Shown here: in pieces, positions 25,916-34,418 of the stretch
How positions within the stretch are numbered: position 1 is the first letter of the stretch
Layout of the letters: each line of letters starts with the position of its first letter
Origin: VBAS01 sp964581455
GTDB lineage: Bacteria > Bacteroidota > Bacteroidia > Chitinophagales > Chitinophagaceae
NCBI GenBank assembly: GCA_964581455.1
Contig: CAZOOT010000003.1
Span: 1-64,000, forward strand
DNA: 64,000 nt
Direction: 5' to 3'
Made by a program: the position numbers and the translations under genes
The notes under the pieces: generated by a model
What the model saw: only the letters and a program-made list of their open reading frames with translations
The model's database searches: none
What the model was told of the DNA's origin: nothing

Positions 25916-27142
25916 GTGAAAAGTTTTGATGTTCCCATTATTTACCGGAGCCCACTTATTTCTGCTATTAAAAAAAAGCGGAAAGAAGTGGATAAAATGA
26001 AAAAGGACTTTAGTCCTACCCTGCTGGATTTTGGCTCCCTCCAGATCTATCTGGCCCGGCATTTTGGCTTTTGTTATGGTGTGGAAAACGCCATTGAAAT
26101 TGCTTTTAAAACAGTAGCTGAAAACCCGGGTAAAAGAATTTTTCTTTTAAGTGAAATGATCCACAACCCTCAGGTAAATGCTGATCTGCAAAGTCATGGT
26201 GTGAATTTTTTACAGGATAATTACGGGAAAGAATTAATACCATTTGAAACACTGACTGCAGAAGACATTGTTATCATTCCTGCATTTGGAACAACACTGC
26301 AACAAGAAAAGAAGCTTAATGAGATCGGTATCCGGACCGAAAAATACAATACCACCTGCCCGTTTGTAGAAAAAGTATGGAACCGAAGCGAACAAATCGC
26401 CAGAAAAAATTATACGATCATTATTCATGGAAAACCCAAACATGAAGAAACCAGGGCAACCTTTTCACACGCAGCGGCTAATGCACCGTCAGTGGTGGTA
26501 AGAGATATGAATGAAGCGGAAAAGCTGGCAAAATATATTACAGGAGAAGCTGCACCCGAAAATTTTTATAAAGAATTTAAAGGCCAGTATTCAGAAGCAT
26601 TTGATGTTGAAAAAGATTTACAACGCATTGGTGTGGTCAATCAAACCACTATGCTGGCCAGCGACACCCAGGCTATTGCTGATTTTCTAAAGCAGATAAT
26701 TGTTTCCAGTTATAAATTAAATGAAGGGAATACAGATATACATTTTGCTGATACCCGTGATACGCTATGTTATGCAACACTGGATAATCAGAATGCTGTA
26801 ACGGGAATGTTAGAAACGAAAGCTGACCTTGCAATTGTTGTAGGTGGCTATAATTCCTCCAACACATCACATCTAGTAGAATTATGTGAAGAAAAATTAC
26901 CAACTTACTTTATTAATAGCGAAGAAAAGATTATTTCAGAAAAAGAAATTCTTCATTATAGCCTTCAAAATAAAGCCGAATTACTCAGTTCCGGTTATCT
27001 GCCGGAAAAATCAACCGTAAAAATTCTTATTACAAGCGGAGCCTCCTGCCCCGATGCATTAGTGGAAGGAGTTATAGATAAACTGGTAAGCTTTTTCAGG
27101 AAAGAAATCTTATTGAAAAAATTTATTGAAAAATATAATTAA
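25916..27142 (+). CDS. ispH: 4-hydroxy-3-methylbut-2-enyl diphosphate reductase
   Basis: Last step of the MEP isoprenoid pathway, giving IPP and DMAPP. 408 residues with a GTG start; the long form, with an N-terminal extension (KSFDVPIIYRSPLI) and a central insert relative to the ~316-residue E. coli enzyme, is usual in Bacteroidota. The three 4Fe-4S ligand cysteines are visible: HFGFCYGVE, YNTTCPFVEK and TSGASCPDALVEG. Also present are FSHAAANAPSVVV and VVGGYNSSNTSHLVEL. It is preceded by its own promoter. Confidence 0.96.
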   Translation: MKSFDVPIIYRSPLISAIKKKRKEVDKMKKDFSPTLLDFGSLQIYLARHFGFCYGVENAIEIAFKTVAENPGKRIFLLSEMIHNPQVNADLQSHGVNFLQDNYGKELIPFETLTAEDIVIIPAFGTTLQQEKKLNEIGIRTEKYNTTCPFVEKVWNRSEQIARKNYTIIIHGKPKHEETRATFSHAAANAPSVVVRDMNEAEKLAKYITGEAAPENFYKEFKGQYSEAFDVEKDLQRIGVVNQTTMLASDTQAIADFLKQIIVSSYKLNEGNTDIHFADTRDTLCYATLDNQNAVTGMLETKADLAIVVGGYNSSNTSHLVELCEEKLPTYFINSEEKIISEKEILHYSLQNKAELLSSGYLPEKSTVKILITSGASCPDALVEGVIDKLVSFFRKEILLKKFIEKYN

Positions 27143-27169
27143 GTTTTTCAATTTTTCATTAACACTTAC

Positions 27170-28831
27170 TTATTGCGGACCGTATAACAGTTCATAATAT
27201 TCATGAGCCATTCGATTACTGTCAAACTGGAAACGAACATCTCTCATTCCGTTTTTCACTACCGACCTCCATGTATCATAATTATCGTAGTATAAGGGAA
27301 GAATTTCCCTTTCCAGTAACTCATATAGCTTATTCAGGTCATACTCATCCTGCTCATGTACCGCCATATTTGCATAATCCGCTTTGGGTACTACAAATCC
27401 ATTGTGGCGATGGTTGATAAATTCCGGTATCCAACCATCGTCAGTAGAAACATTTACAGCGCCATTCATGGCTGCAGTCATTCCGCTCGTACCAGATGCT
27501 TCTCTTGGTACACGGGGATTATTTAACCATGCATCCGAAGCCTGTTTCATTCTTTTTGAAAGCCCAAGTTCGTAACCAATCAATACTGCTACATTAGAAT
27601 AATTTTTACTTAGGTGTACCAGGTTATTAAATTCAGAAATGGCCGGATAATCAACGGGATAAGGTTTGCCTGCCCAGATGATCTGCACAGGGTATTTTGA
27701 ACTGCTTAAAAGTTTTTCAAATCTTTCTTTGTCTGATGTAAGCAGGCTGGCTCTTTTATACCCGGCAAAACGTCTTGCCCATACAATTGTGAAAACATTT
27801 GGATCGAATATTTTTCCGGTTTGATCTGCTACAATTTCAAAAGCTCTTTTCTTCAGGTATTTTTTCCGGTCATCAAAAGCCCAGTCATTACCTTCTTCCA
27901 TAAACCGGTATAATTGTTTATCGGCCCAGTATCGCCAGTTCTGTGAATTTGTGATTGAAATGATCGGGCAAATATTATCATGCTTTTTCCACATAGCCCT
28001 GGAAACCTGTCCATGTAATTGTGACACACCATTGGCTAATTTTGCAAAACGAAGTGCAACCAGGGAATGGTTGAACATATCTTCAGAATTTCCAGTAAGT
28101 TTTTTTACCTCGTCCACTGTCAATCCGCAGAAATAACTCATTTTATGGCAGAGATAAATATCATGCTTTTCATTACCCGCCTCTTCCGGTGTATGCGTAG
28201 TGAATACCAGGCGTTTTTTTACTTCCGCCAGATTTTTCTTGAACTTATCATACAAATAAAATGCAGCCGACAAACCATGTGCTTCATTCAAATGATATCG
28301 CTCGGGATTAAATCCGATCTCATCCAACAATTTTGCACCACCAACACCCAATAAAATAAACTGGGCTACTTTAGTAGCCACATTTGCATCATACAACCGA
28401 TGGGAAATTGTTTGTGACACATAATCATTCTCCGGAAGATCAGTACTCAATAAAAATAATGGTGCTGTCTGAAATGTTTCAGGATCCAGATACCACACTT
28501 TTACCCATACAGGGTGTTCATGTACGGTGATCTTGAATTTGATCCCGGTATCTTTCAGGAAACTGTAATTTTTTTCCATCCAGCTTACTTGTAATGTCTG
28601 GTCCTGGTTACGGGTTTGGTCATAATATCCATATTTCCACAGAATACCGATACCGATCATATTCTGTTTTAACTCATATGCGCTTCTTAAGTGAGAACCC
28701 GACAGAAAACCCAGGCCACCACTGTAAATTTTTAAAGGTTGATGAGTAGCAAATTCCATTGAGAAATAAGCTACTTTTTTTGCATAACGTTCATCAAACG
28801 GGTACGGAACTTTGTAATGTCTGAAATTCAT
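27170..28831 (-). CDS. glgP: Alpha-glucan (glycogen) phosphorylase, short family form
   Basis: GT35 phosphorylase releasing glucose-1-phosphate from glycogen or maltodextrin; cytoplasmic. 553 residues, the compact alpha-glucan-phosphorylase form and shorter than muscle-type enzymes (~840). Visible blocks: VAYFSMEFATHQPLKIYSGG, LNEAHGLSAAF, FTTHTPEEAGNEKHD, WARRFAGYKRASLL, IIWAGKPYPVDYP and VPREASGTSGMTAAMNGAVN. In the last block the position that normally holds the PLP-binding Lys (GxxMK) is Thr452. This makes the catalytic status uncertain. The gene is convergent with ispH. Confidence 0.88.
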   Translation of the reverse strand: MNFRHYKVPYPFDERYAKKVAYFSMEFATHQPLKIYSGGLGFLSGSHLRSAYELKQNMIGIGILWKYGYYDQTRNQDQTLQVSWMEKNYSFLKDTGIKFKITVHEHPVWVKVWYLDPETFQTAPLFLLSTDLPENDYVSQTISHRLYDANVATKVAQFILLGVGGAKLLDEIGFNPERYHLNEAHGLSAAFYLYDKFKKNLAEVKKRLVFTTHTPEEAGNEKHDIYLCHKMSYFCGLTVDEVKKLTGNSEDMFNHSLVALRFAKLANGVSQLHGQVSRAMWKKHDNICPIISITNSQNWRYWADKQLYRFMEEGNDWAFDDRKKYLKKRAFEIVADQTGKIFDPNVFTIVWARRFAGYKRASLLTSDKERFEKLLSSSKYPVQIIWAGKPYPVDYPAISEFNNLVHLSKNYSNVAVLIGYELGLSKRMKQASDAWLNNPRVPREASGTSGMTAAMNGAVNVSTDDGWIPEFINHRHNGFVVPKADYANMAVHEQDEYDLNKLYELLEREILPLYYDNYDTWRSVVKNGMRDVRFQFDSNRMAHEYYELLYGPQ

Positions 28832-28964
28832 AGTGTGTTATTTTTACACGAGGGCGTAATTTAAATGGAAAAAAGGAGAACAATCGTTATAATTTCTGAA
28901 TACTGTTGATTAGTTGTTTACAAATAAGATAATCGCTAATAGATGGGGTTTCCATTTAAAAAAA

Positions 28965-29927
28965 TTATTTCCTTACAGTTTTTTTCTTTTCTGCTTTTTT
29001 TCGGGGGTAGTTTCCGTCAAAGGAACACTTAACTCCCCTGTGATTGCCGCAAGGTGCCAATTCTTTTATCGTAACCGAAGATGAGTTGAAAATAAATTGT
29101 AAAATGCAGATATCTCCGGCTTGCCGGTATTCTGCAATATTGGTTTTTACAAATGAAGCAATGCCCTTCAATTCACCGGTACAACTTCCTTTTGCATTCT
29201 CAAAATGTATAAAGAAATTAATTTTTCCGGAATTTTTCATGTCTCTGATGGATACGATATTCATTTTATCTTTTATATAATCCGCTGAGTATTTATTATT
29301 CCTGGGCAAAGTGTCTATAGGATTGATCACTTCATTCACCCGGTCGTCCAGAGCATCTGTCATGATGAGAATAAACTGTTTTGCATCTGTATTATACACA
29401 AACACCTCTCTTCCTTCTCTTACAGACCCATCCTGCATCCTTTGGTATGTATTCCTGTAAATAGTATATTTTCTGTCAATTCCGGCTACTTGAGAGACAG
29501 CAGATTTGTTATCATATTTCAGCAAGGGCATTGCCGCATTAAAATTGTTGTCCTTATCAAAGCATAAAATATATAATAACTTTTTATCAGCATGTACCAT
29601 TTTGGTAAAAAGGTAAGTTTCTCCCTTCTCTTCAGCTACTCTTTTCAGGAAATATATTTTAGGTTTAATATTTTTCCCAAAAACATTTGTGAGGATTGAA
29701 TCAGGTATGAATTGAGTGAATACTTTATAACTGATCAGCAAAGAATCCGTTTCTTTTTTTAAAAGAATACTGTCAGCAATTTCATAAGTGGGTTTTACCA
29801 GTTCAAAGGCATTGATAAAATCTTCTATAGCTACAGGTACATCCCCGGAAAGAGAAGGTTTTGTTTTCTCCTTACAGGCAATTAACAATAATGAGGCGGC
29901 AAGTAAAAAAAACAGATTTTTAACCAT
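28965..29927 (-). CDS. Hypothetical lipoprotein
   Basis: 320 residues from the ATG at 29927 (an ATG at 29942 adds five residues). Lipoprotein signal: NLFFLLAASLLLIAC with the lipobox Cys near residue 17. The mature chain contains ADSILLKKETDSLLISYKVF and TQFIPDSILTNVFGKN near its start, and ends in a basic tail (YPRKKAEKKKTVRK). Two late cysteines, GDICILQF and APCGNHRG, may pair. No domain recognised. Stands alone between glgP and the divergent metal regulator. Confidence 0.75.
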   Translation of the reverse strand: MVKNLFFLLAASLLLIACKEKTKPSLSGDVPVAIEDFINAFELVKPTYEIADSILLKKETDSLLISYKVFTQFIPDSILTNVFGKNIKPKIYFLKRVAEEKGETYLFTKMVHADKKLLYILCFDKDNNFNAAMPLLKYDNKSAVSQVAGIDRKYTIYRNTYQRMQDGSVREGREVFVYNTDAKQFILIMTDALDDRVNEVINPIDTLPRNNKYSADYIKDKMNIVSIRDMKNSGKINFFIHFENAKGSCTGELKGIASFVKTNIAEYRQAGDICILQFIFNSSSVTIKELAPCGNHRGVKCSFDGNYPRKKAEKKKTVRK

Positions 29928-29986
29928 GCTTGACAGATTCATCCTCTAAAATAAATCTTTCCTTCAGTATCTGCCCGGAAATAATT

Positions 29987-30017
29987 TTTGAAATGTTGCA
30001 ATAAGTTTTTAGGTTTG
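29987..30017 (+). promoter_or_regulatory. Promoter of the DtxR-family regulator and ZIP transporter
   Basis: TTTG (29987-29990), 19-base spacer, TAGGTTTG (30010-30017): a perfect pair. The -7 box is inside the operator-like palindrome at 30008-30023, so bound regulator would block transcription. Confidence 0.75.
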
Positions 30018-30036
30018 CCTAAATTTATTTTTAGGC
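30008..30036 (+). promoter_or_regulatory. Probable metalloregulator operator
   Basis: TTTAGG-TTTG-CCTAAA (30008-30023) is a perfect 16-bp palindrome over the -7 box; an extra half-site TTTAGGC lies at 30030-30036, four bases before the ATG. The half-site resembles the TTAGG/CCTAA arms known for DtxR/IdeR-type operators. Likely autoregulation by the encoded protein. Confidence 0.65.
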
Positions 30037-30039
30037 TTT

Positions 30040-30696
30040 ATGAACTTTACTACCAGTGAAGAAAATTATGTAAAGGCCATCTTTCATTTACAAAGTGAAG
30101 ATGGAAATGTAACAACCAGTGAACTGGCCGAAAGGTTGAATACAAAACCGGCCTCTGTTACGGATATGATGAAAAAACTAAAGATTCGTAAACTGGTACA
30201 TTATCAGCGCTACAAAGGTTTCAGACTCTCCCGGGAAGGTAAAAAAGTAGCATTGGGAATAGTAAGGCGACACCGGTTATGGGAATTTTTTCTTTCAGAA
30301 AAATTAAAATTCAACTGGGACGAAGTGCATGAGGTTGCCGAACACCTGGAACATGTGAGCAGCAAAAAACTTATTGATAAACTGGACGAATACCTGGACT
30401 TTCCAAAATTTGATCCACACGGAGACCCCATTCCCGATACACATGGCAACATGGAAAGTGTTGGCCAGATCAGTCTTACAGATTGGCCACTGAACACTAC
30501 TGCGATTGTTTGCCAGGTAATGGATCAATCTCCGGAATTGCTGGATCTTCTGAAAAGCAGAAAAATCAATATAGGATCAACTTTAGAAGTAAAACGGAAA
30601 TTTCCTTTTGATAATTCATTGGAAATAAAAACAACACCTAATTCAATATTTAATATCAGTGAACAACTGGCAAATAATATCCTGGTAAGAAAATAA
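30040..30696 (+). CDS. DtxR/MntR-family metal-dependent transcriptional regulator
   Basis: 218 residues. N-terminal winged helix (YVKAIFHLQSEDGNVTTSEL, NTKPASVTDMMKKL), then the dimerisation/metal-binding domain with RRHRLWEFFLSEKL, HEVAEHLEHVSS and DFPKFDPHGDPIPD, which contains the usual His, Glu and Asp ligands, and a C-terminal FeoA/SH3-like domain (about 140-215). The metal cannot be decided from sequence: iron or manganese is typical of the family. It starts only 5 bp before the ZIP transporter stop-start gap, forming an operon with it, and an operator-like palindrome covers its promoter. Confidence 0.93.
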   Translation: MNFTTSEENYVKAIFHLQSEDGNVTTSELAERLNTKPASVTDMMKKLKIRKLVHYQRYKGFRLSREGKKVALGIVRRHRLWEFFLSEKLKFNWDEVHEVAEHLEHVSSKKLIDKLDEYLDFPKFDPHGDPIPDTHGNMESVGQISLTDWPLNTTAIVCQVMDQSPELLDLLKSRKINIGSTLEVKRKFPFDNSLEIKTTPNSIFNISEQLANNILVRK

Positions 30697-30701
30697 AAAT
30701 T

Positions 30702-31526
30702 ATGGAAGCATTAGAAAAATATTTTTCTGAAATCGGACCCGTACATTCAGCGTTATTGGCAACTACATTTACATGGTTGGTAACAATGCTCGGTGCCTCG
30801 TTGGTTTTTTTCTTTAAAACATTAAATCGTGGTGTACTGGATCCTATGTTAGGATTTACAGGTGGGGTAATGATTGCTGCCAGTTTCTGGTCACTGCTGA
30901 ATCCGGCTATTGAAATGTCTGAAAGATTATATCCTACTATGAGCTGGATGCCGGCTGCAGTTGGCTTTTTTTTAGGGTCCATGTTCATTTATGTACTGGA
31001 TAAATTCACTCCCCATCTTCATATCAATTTTGGAGAACATGAAAAAGAAGGCACCAAAACACAATGGCATAAAACCACATTATTAATTATGGCCATAACC
31101 CTGCATAATATTCCTGAAGGACTGGCAGTTGGCGTTTTATTTGGTGCTGCAGCTTTAGGTATGCCTGAGGCCTCTACGGCGGGGGCTATTGCCTTGGCAA
31201 TAGGTATTGGTATACAAAATTTTCCTGAAGGGATAGCAGTAGCAATGCCTTTAAGGAGACATGGTGTAAGCAGAAGAAAAAGTTTTTGGTATGGACAACT
31301 TTCAGCTATTGTAGAACCTGTTGCCGGAGTAGTAGGTGCAATTGCTGTAATTTATATGCAACCTATTCTTCCTTTTGCATTGGCCTTTGCCGCCGGTGCA
31401 ATGATTTATGTAGTAGTAGAGGAAGTGATTCCTGAAACACAACGTGATAAATTCACTGACAGGTCAGTGCTTGGATTCATTGGTGGGTTCCTGGTAATGA
31501 TGATCCTGGATGTTGCATTGGGCTAA
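30702..31526 (+). CDS. ZIP-family divalent metal transporter
   Basis: 274 residues with about eight membrane helices. The two signature metal-site helices are clear: ITLHNIPEGLAVGVLFG and GIGIQNFPEGIAVAMPL (HNxPEG and NxPEG). A cytoplasmic loop with His residues (TPHLHINFGEHEKEG) follows the third helix, as in ZupT-type carriers. It imports Zn, Fe or Mn into the cytoplasm. Co-transcribed with the DtxR-family regulator 5 bp upstream, which argues for Fe or Mn control, by inference. Confidence 0.93.
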   Translation: MEALEKYFSEIGPVHSALLATTFTWLVTMLGASLVFFFKTLNRGVLDPMLGFTGGVMIAASFWSLLNPAIEMSERLYPTMSWMPAAVGFFLGSMFIYVLDKFTPHLHINFGEHEKEGTKTQWHKTTLLIMAITLHNIPEGLAVGVLFGAAALGMPEASTAGAIALAIGIGIQNFPEGIAVAMPLRRHGVSRRKSFWYGQLSAIVEPVAGVVGAIAVIYMQPILPFALAFAAGAMIYVVVEEVIPETQRDKFTDRSVLGFIGGFLVMMILDVALG

Positions 31527-31547
31527 AATTTTATAAAAATTGAATAA

Positions 31548-32180
31548 TTACTTGCCATTTGATTCAATCAAAATTTTACTCTCTGACTTTTTCCTGTTAT
31601 GATCTTTCAAAAGATGCTTAAACCTGCTGAATGTCTCAGGCTTAATATTTAAATAAGAAGCAAGATATTTTTGAGGAACCCTTTGCATCAACCCAGATTG
31701 CTGTGTAACAAATTTGATGAATCTTTCTCTGGGTGTCAGCATCACCAACTGGCTTTGCCATTTGTCTTTCAAAACCATCGACGCTGTGATAACAAGCCGC
31801 CCAAGTTTTTCCATTCTTTTTGAGGAAGCATATACCTTTTCCAGATCGTCAAAAGAGATGGAAGATAATACTGTTGGCTCAATCGCTTCTATAATATATT
31901 CTGATGGTAATCGGCTGTGAAAAGATTCCTGCGAATGAATAATATGCCCCTCAATAGAAATTTGCGTATTGATTTCAAGTTTCCCCTTCTTAAAATATTT
32001 CCGTACAAGGCCTTTTTCAATAATATTGAAATAATTCTCAACCTCACCTGACTTTGTAATAATTTCCTTTTTATGAAATTTTCTCGATTTGATATAAGGG
32101 GACATGTATTCATTGTATTCCCCTTCTTTAAAATGAATAAACTTATCGAGATAGTTTGAAAAGGCGTTATGACTAATCAT
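31548..32180 (-). CDS. Crp/Fnr-family transcriptional regulator
   Basis: 210 residues: cyclic-nucleotide-binding-like beta roll (about 20-115), dimer helix (about 115-140) and a C-terminal helix-turn-helix. It contains no cysteine at all, so it cannot hold an FNR 4Fe-4S cluster, and the roll lacks an obvious cAMP phosphate cassette. The recognition helix reads PETFSRF (E182, S185, R186), matching the E..SR contacts by which FNR reads TTGAT. A perfect palindrome containing TTGATTTAAATCAA covers its own promoter, suggesting autoregulation. The signal sensed is unknown. Confidence 0.9.
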   Translation of the reverse strand: MISHNAFSNYLDKFIHFKEGEYNEYMSPYIKSRKFHKKEIITKSGEVENYFNIIEKGLVRKYFKKGKLEINTQISIEGHIIHSQESFHSRLPSEYIIEAIEPTVLSSISFDDLEKVYASSKRMEKLGRLVITASMVLKDKWQSQLVMLTPRERFIKFVTQQSGLMQRVPQKYLASYLNIKPETFSRFKHLLKDHNRKKSESKILIESNGK

Positions 32181-32192
32181 AATCGGGTTTTA

Positions 32193-32225
32193 CTAAGGTA
32201 GTGTATTATTGATTTAAATCAATAA
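32193..32225 (-). promoter_or_regulatory. Promoter and FNR-type palindrome of the Crp/Fnr gene
   Basis: Minus strand: TTG (32220-32222), 19-base spacer, TACCTTAG (32193-32200, seven of eight -7 positions). The -33 box lies within the 20-bp perfect palindrome TTATTGATTTAAATCAATAA (32206-32225), whose centre is the textbook FNR site TTGAT-N4-ATCAA. Confidence 0.65.
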
Positions 32226-32415
32226 CGCCTGTTTGATTTTTCAGTTACTGCAAATATTGATTTCAGGTATTCCGAACTTAAAATTTATGAATCAAATCCA
32301 GATCAAACGATCAGTTTCACAAATTCTTATATACCAAAAGATTTTAGATTTCAAACTATTTTTACCTTCTTAATTAACAGCCGGGTTATCTTTTCTTTTT
32401 ACGAATCTATTCCAC

Positions 32416-32463
32416 TTTGAAAGAATCCTACTTTTCATGTAGGTTTGCGCATAAGGGCGCAAA
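32416..32463 (+). promoter_or_regulatory. Promoter of icd with an adjoining inverted repeat
   Basis: TTTG (32416-32419), 20-base spacer, TAGGTTTG (32440-32447), a perfect pair. Overlapping the -7 box, TTTGCGC (32444-32450) and GCGCAAA (32457-32463) form a 7-bp inverted repeat around the expected start site, either an operator or a 5'-end hairpin of the mRNA. Confidence 0.7.
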
Positions 32464-32492
32464 AGAGCTCTTCATCAATCAAAATAATAAAT

Positions 32493-33725
32493 ATGGCAAC
32501 AAAAATTAAAGTAGCAAATCCTGTCGTGGAATTAGATGGTGATGAAATGACCCGAATCATCTGGAAGTTTATCAAAGAGAAACTCATTCTCCCTTATCTG
32601 GAAATAGATATAAAATATTATGACCTGGGTGTAGAATACCGCGATGAGACCAATGACCAGGTAACCATAGATGCCGCCAATGCCATAAAACAATATGGTG
32701 TTGGTATCAAATGTGCTACCATCACTCCTGACGAAGCAAGAGTAGAAGAATTTAAGTTGAAACAAATGTGGAAGAGTCCTAACGGAACTATCCGGAATAT
32801 TCTTGATGGCACCGTTTTTCGTGAGCCGATTGTTATGAAAAACGTTCCCCGTTTGGTGACTAACTGGACAGCACCGATCATTGTAGGGCGTCATGCGTTT
32901 GGTGATCAATACCGTGCTACAGATACAGTAATTAAAGGAAAAGGTAAACTGACAATGACATTTACACCTGAAGGTGGTGGCGATGTTCAGACTTTTGAAG
33001 TCTATAATTTCAAAGGCGATGGTGTAGCTATGAGCATGTATAATACCGATGAAAGTATTATTGGTTTTGCCAGAAGTTGCTTCAATATGGCTTTAAGTAA
33101 AAAATGGCCACTTTATCTTTCTACAAAAAATACGATCCTGAAAAAATATGATGGCCGTTTCAAGGACATCTTTGAGGAAATTTTTCAAAAAGAATTTAAA
33201 AAACAATTTGATGCAGCAGGGATAGTATATGAACACCGCCTGATTGATGATATGGTAGCCAGTGCACTGAAATGGAACGGTAATTTTGTATGGGCCTGTA
33301 AAAATTATGATGGCGATGTACAAAGCGATACCGTAGCGCAGGGATTTGGTTCATTGGGTCTGATGACCTCCGTATTGGTAACACCGGATGGTAAAACTAT
33401 GGAAGCCGAAGCAGCTCATGGTACGGTTACCCGTCATTATCGTGAACACCAGAAAGGAAAGCCAACTTCTACAAATCCTATTGCATCCATTTTTGCGTGG
33501 ACAAGAGGACTTGCTTTCCGTGGTAAATTGGATAATAACCAGGCTTTAATTGATTTCAGTCTTGCATTGGAAGCTGTTTGTATCGAAACAGTAGAAGGTG
33601 GAAAAATGACAAAAGATCTTGCAGTTTGTATTCATGGAAATAAAGTAAACCATAGTGAACATTATCTATATACGGAAGAGTTTTTAGATGCGATAGATAA
33701 TAACCTAAAGAAAAAATTAGGCTAA
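32493..33725 (+). CDS. icd: NADP-dependent isocitrate dehydrogenase, eukaryotic-like form
   Basis: TCA-cycle enzyme converting isocitrate to 2-oxoglutarate with NADPH. 410 residues from the ATG at 32493 (MATKIKVANPVVELDGDEMT); a longer frame to 32445 is rejected because it overlaps the promoter. Family blocks: MTRIIWKFIKEKLILPYLE, KSPNGTIRNILDGTVFREPI, LIDDMVASALKWNGNFVWAC, YDGDVQSDTVAQGFGSLGL and EAAHGTVTRHYREHQKG. This is the homodimeric mitochondrial/cytosolic-like type, not the E. coli type. Ends at a clear terminator. Confidence 0.95.
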   Translation: MATKIKVANPVVELDGDEMTRIIWKFIKEKLILPYLEIDIKYYDLGVEYRDETNDQVTIDAANAIKQYGVGIKCATITPDEARVEEFKLKQMWKSPNGTIRNILDGTVFREPIVMKNVPRLVTNWTAPIIVGRHAFGDQYRATDTVIKGKGKLTMTFTPEGGGDVQTFEVYNFKGDGVAMSMYNTDESIIGFARSCFNMALSKKWPLYLSTKNTILKKYDGRFKDIFEEIFQKEFKKQFDAAGIVYEHRLIDDMVASALKWNGNFVWACKNYDGDVQSDTVAQGFGSLGLMTSVLVTPDGKTMEAEAAHGTVTRHYREHQKGKPTSTNPIASIFAWTRGLAFRGKLDNNQALIDFSLALEAVCIETVEGGKMTKDLAVCIHGNKVNHSEHYLYTEEFLDAIDNNLKKKLG

Positions 33726-33749
33726 CATTTTTGCAAAAGTATTTCTTTT

Positions 33750-33776
33750 ATCCCGGCTTTAAAGACCGGGATTTTT
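33750..33776 (+). terminator. Intrinsic terminator of icd
   Basis: ATCCCGG (33750-33756) and CCGGGAT (33766-33772) form a perfect 7-bp stem with a 9-base loop, followed by TTTTTC, 25 bases after the icd stop. Confidence 0.85.
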
Positions 33777-33989
33777 CTTAATTTGAAAATATTCCGTTTA
33801 GTTATTATTGCCAGTATACAAAGCAGCTTGTTAAGCCAAAGAACATAAAGATTCAAATTTGTTCTAAAATTGGTGATTTCTTTAAGTCTCATTGTTTTAT
33901 TGTTAATTTTATATTTGACCCTATTCCGGACTGCATTTCTTCAAATGTTAACCGGGTTCAAACAATAATCACAAGTATTTTAATTAAAA

Positions 33990-34361
33990 ATGAAAATGAA
34001 AAAAATATTCTACTTGGTTCTATTTCTATTTGTTTTGAATTTGAATTCTGTGTATTCACAGAATTCAAAGAATCTGATTGTCTTGGTAAAATATAAGACC
34101 TTGCCCGGAAAAGAAAGCCTGGCACTTTCAACTATTAAAAGCTTGATAAGCGATGTAAAAAAAGAACCAAACTATATTGATATCATCATTCATATAGACC
34201 CATTTGATAAATCAAACATATTGCTTTATGAAAAATGGTCAAGTGAAGACTATTATAAAGGTGACCACATGAAAACACAACATTTGCTGCAGTTCATGAA
34301 TGATGCAAGATCATTTTTAGGGGGACCTCCGGAAATTACATTTTGGAATATTGAGAACTAA
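33990..34361 (+). CDS. Secreted ABM-domain protein (putative quinol monooxygenase fold)
   Basis: 123 residues; signal peptide MKKIFYLVLFLFVLNLNSVYSQ, then a single antibiotic-biosynthesis-monooxygenase (ABM, dimeric ferredoxin-like) domain: LIVLVKYKTLPGKESLAL, EPNYIDIIIHIDPFD, ILLYEKWSSEDYYKGDHMKT. The (Y/F)E.W and H..T pattern is typical of YgiN-like proteins. The export signal is unusual for a quinol monooxygenase, so the activity is uncertain. Ends inside a long hairpin. Confidence 0.82.
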   Translation: MKMKKIFYLVLFLFVLNLNSVYSQNSKNLIVLVKYKTLPGKESLALSTIKSLISDVKKEPNYIDIIIHIDPFDKSNILLYEKWSSEDYYKGDHMKTQHLLQFMNDARSFLGGPPEITFWNIEN

Positions 34362-34397
34362 ATCAAATGACCAATATTAAATTTGGTCATTTGATTT
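34360..34397. terminator. Long hairpin between convergent genes
   Basis: AAATCAAATGACCAA (34360-34374) and TTGGTCATTTGATTT (34383-34397) form a perfect 15-bp stem with an 8-base loop between the ABM gene and the small membrane protein gene. The stem overlaps the ABM stop codon. T-rich ends on both arms suit termination in both directions. Confidence 0.7.
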
Positions 34398-34418
34398 ATT
34401 ACATGTTTACCATTCTCC

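Noticed and set aside
31548..32180. Calling the Crp/Fnr protein an oxygen sensor (true FNR)
   Set aside because: The protein has no cysteine residue, so it cannot carry the 4Fe-4S cluster.
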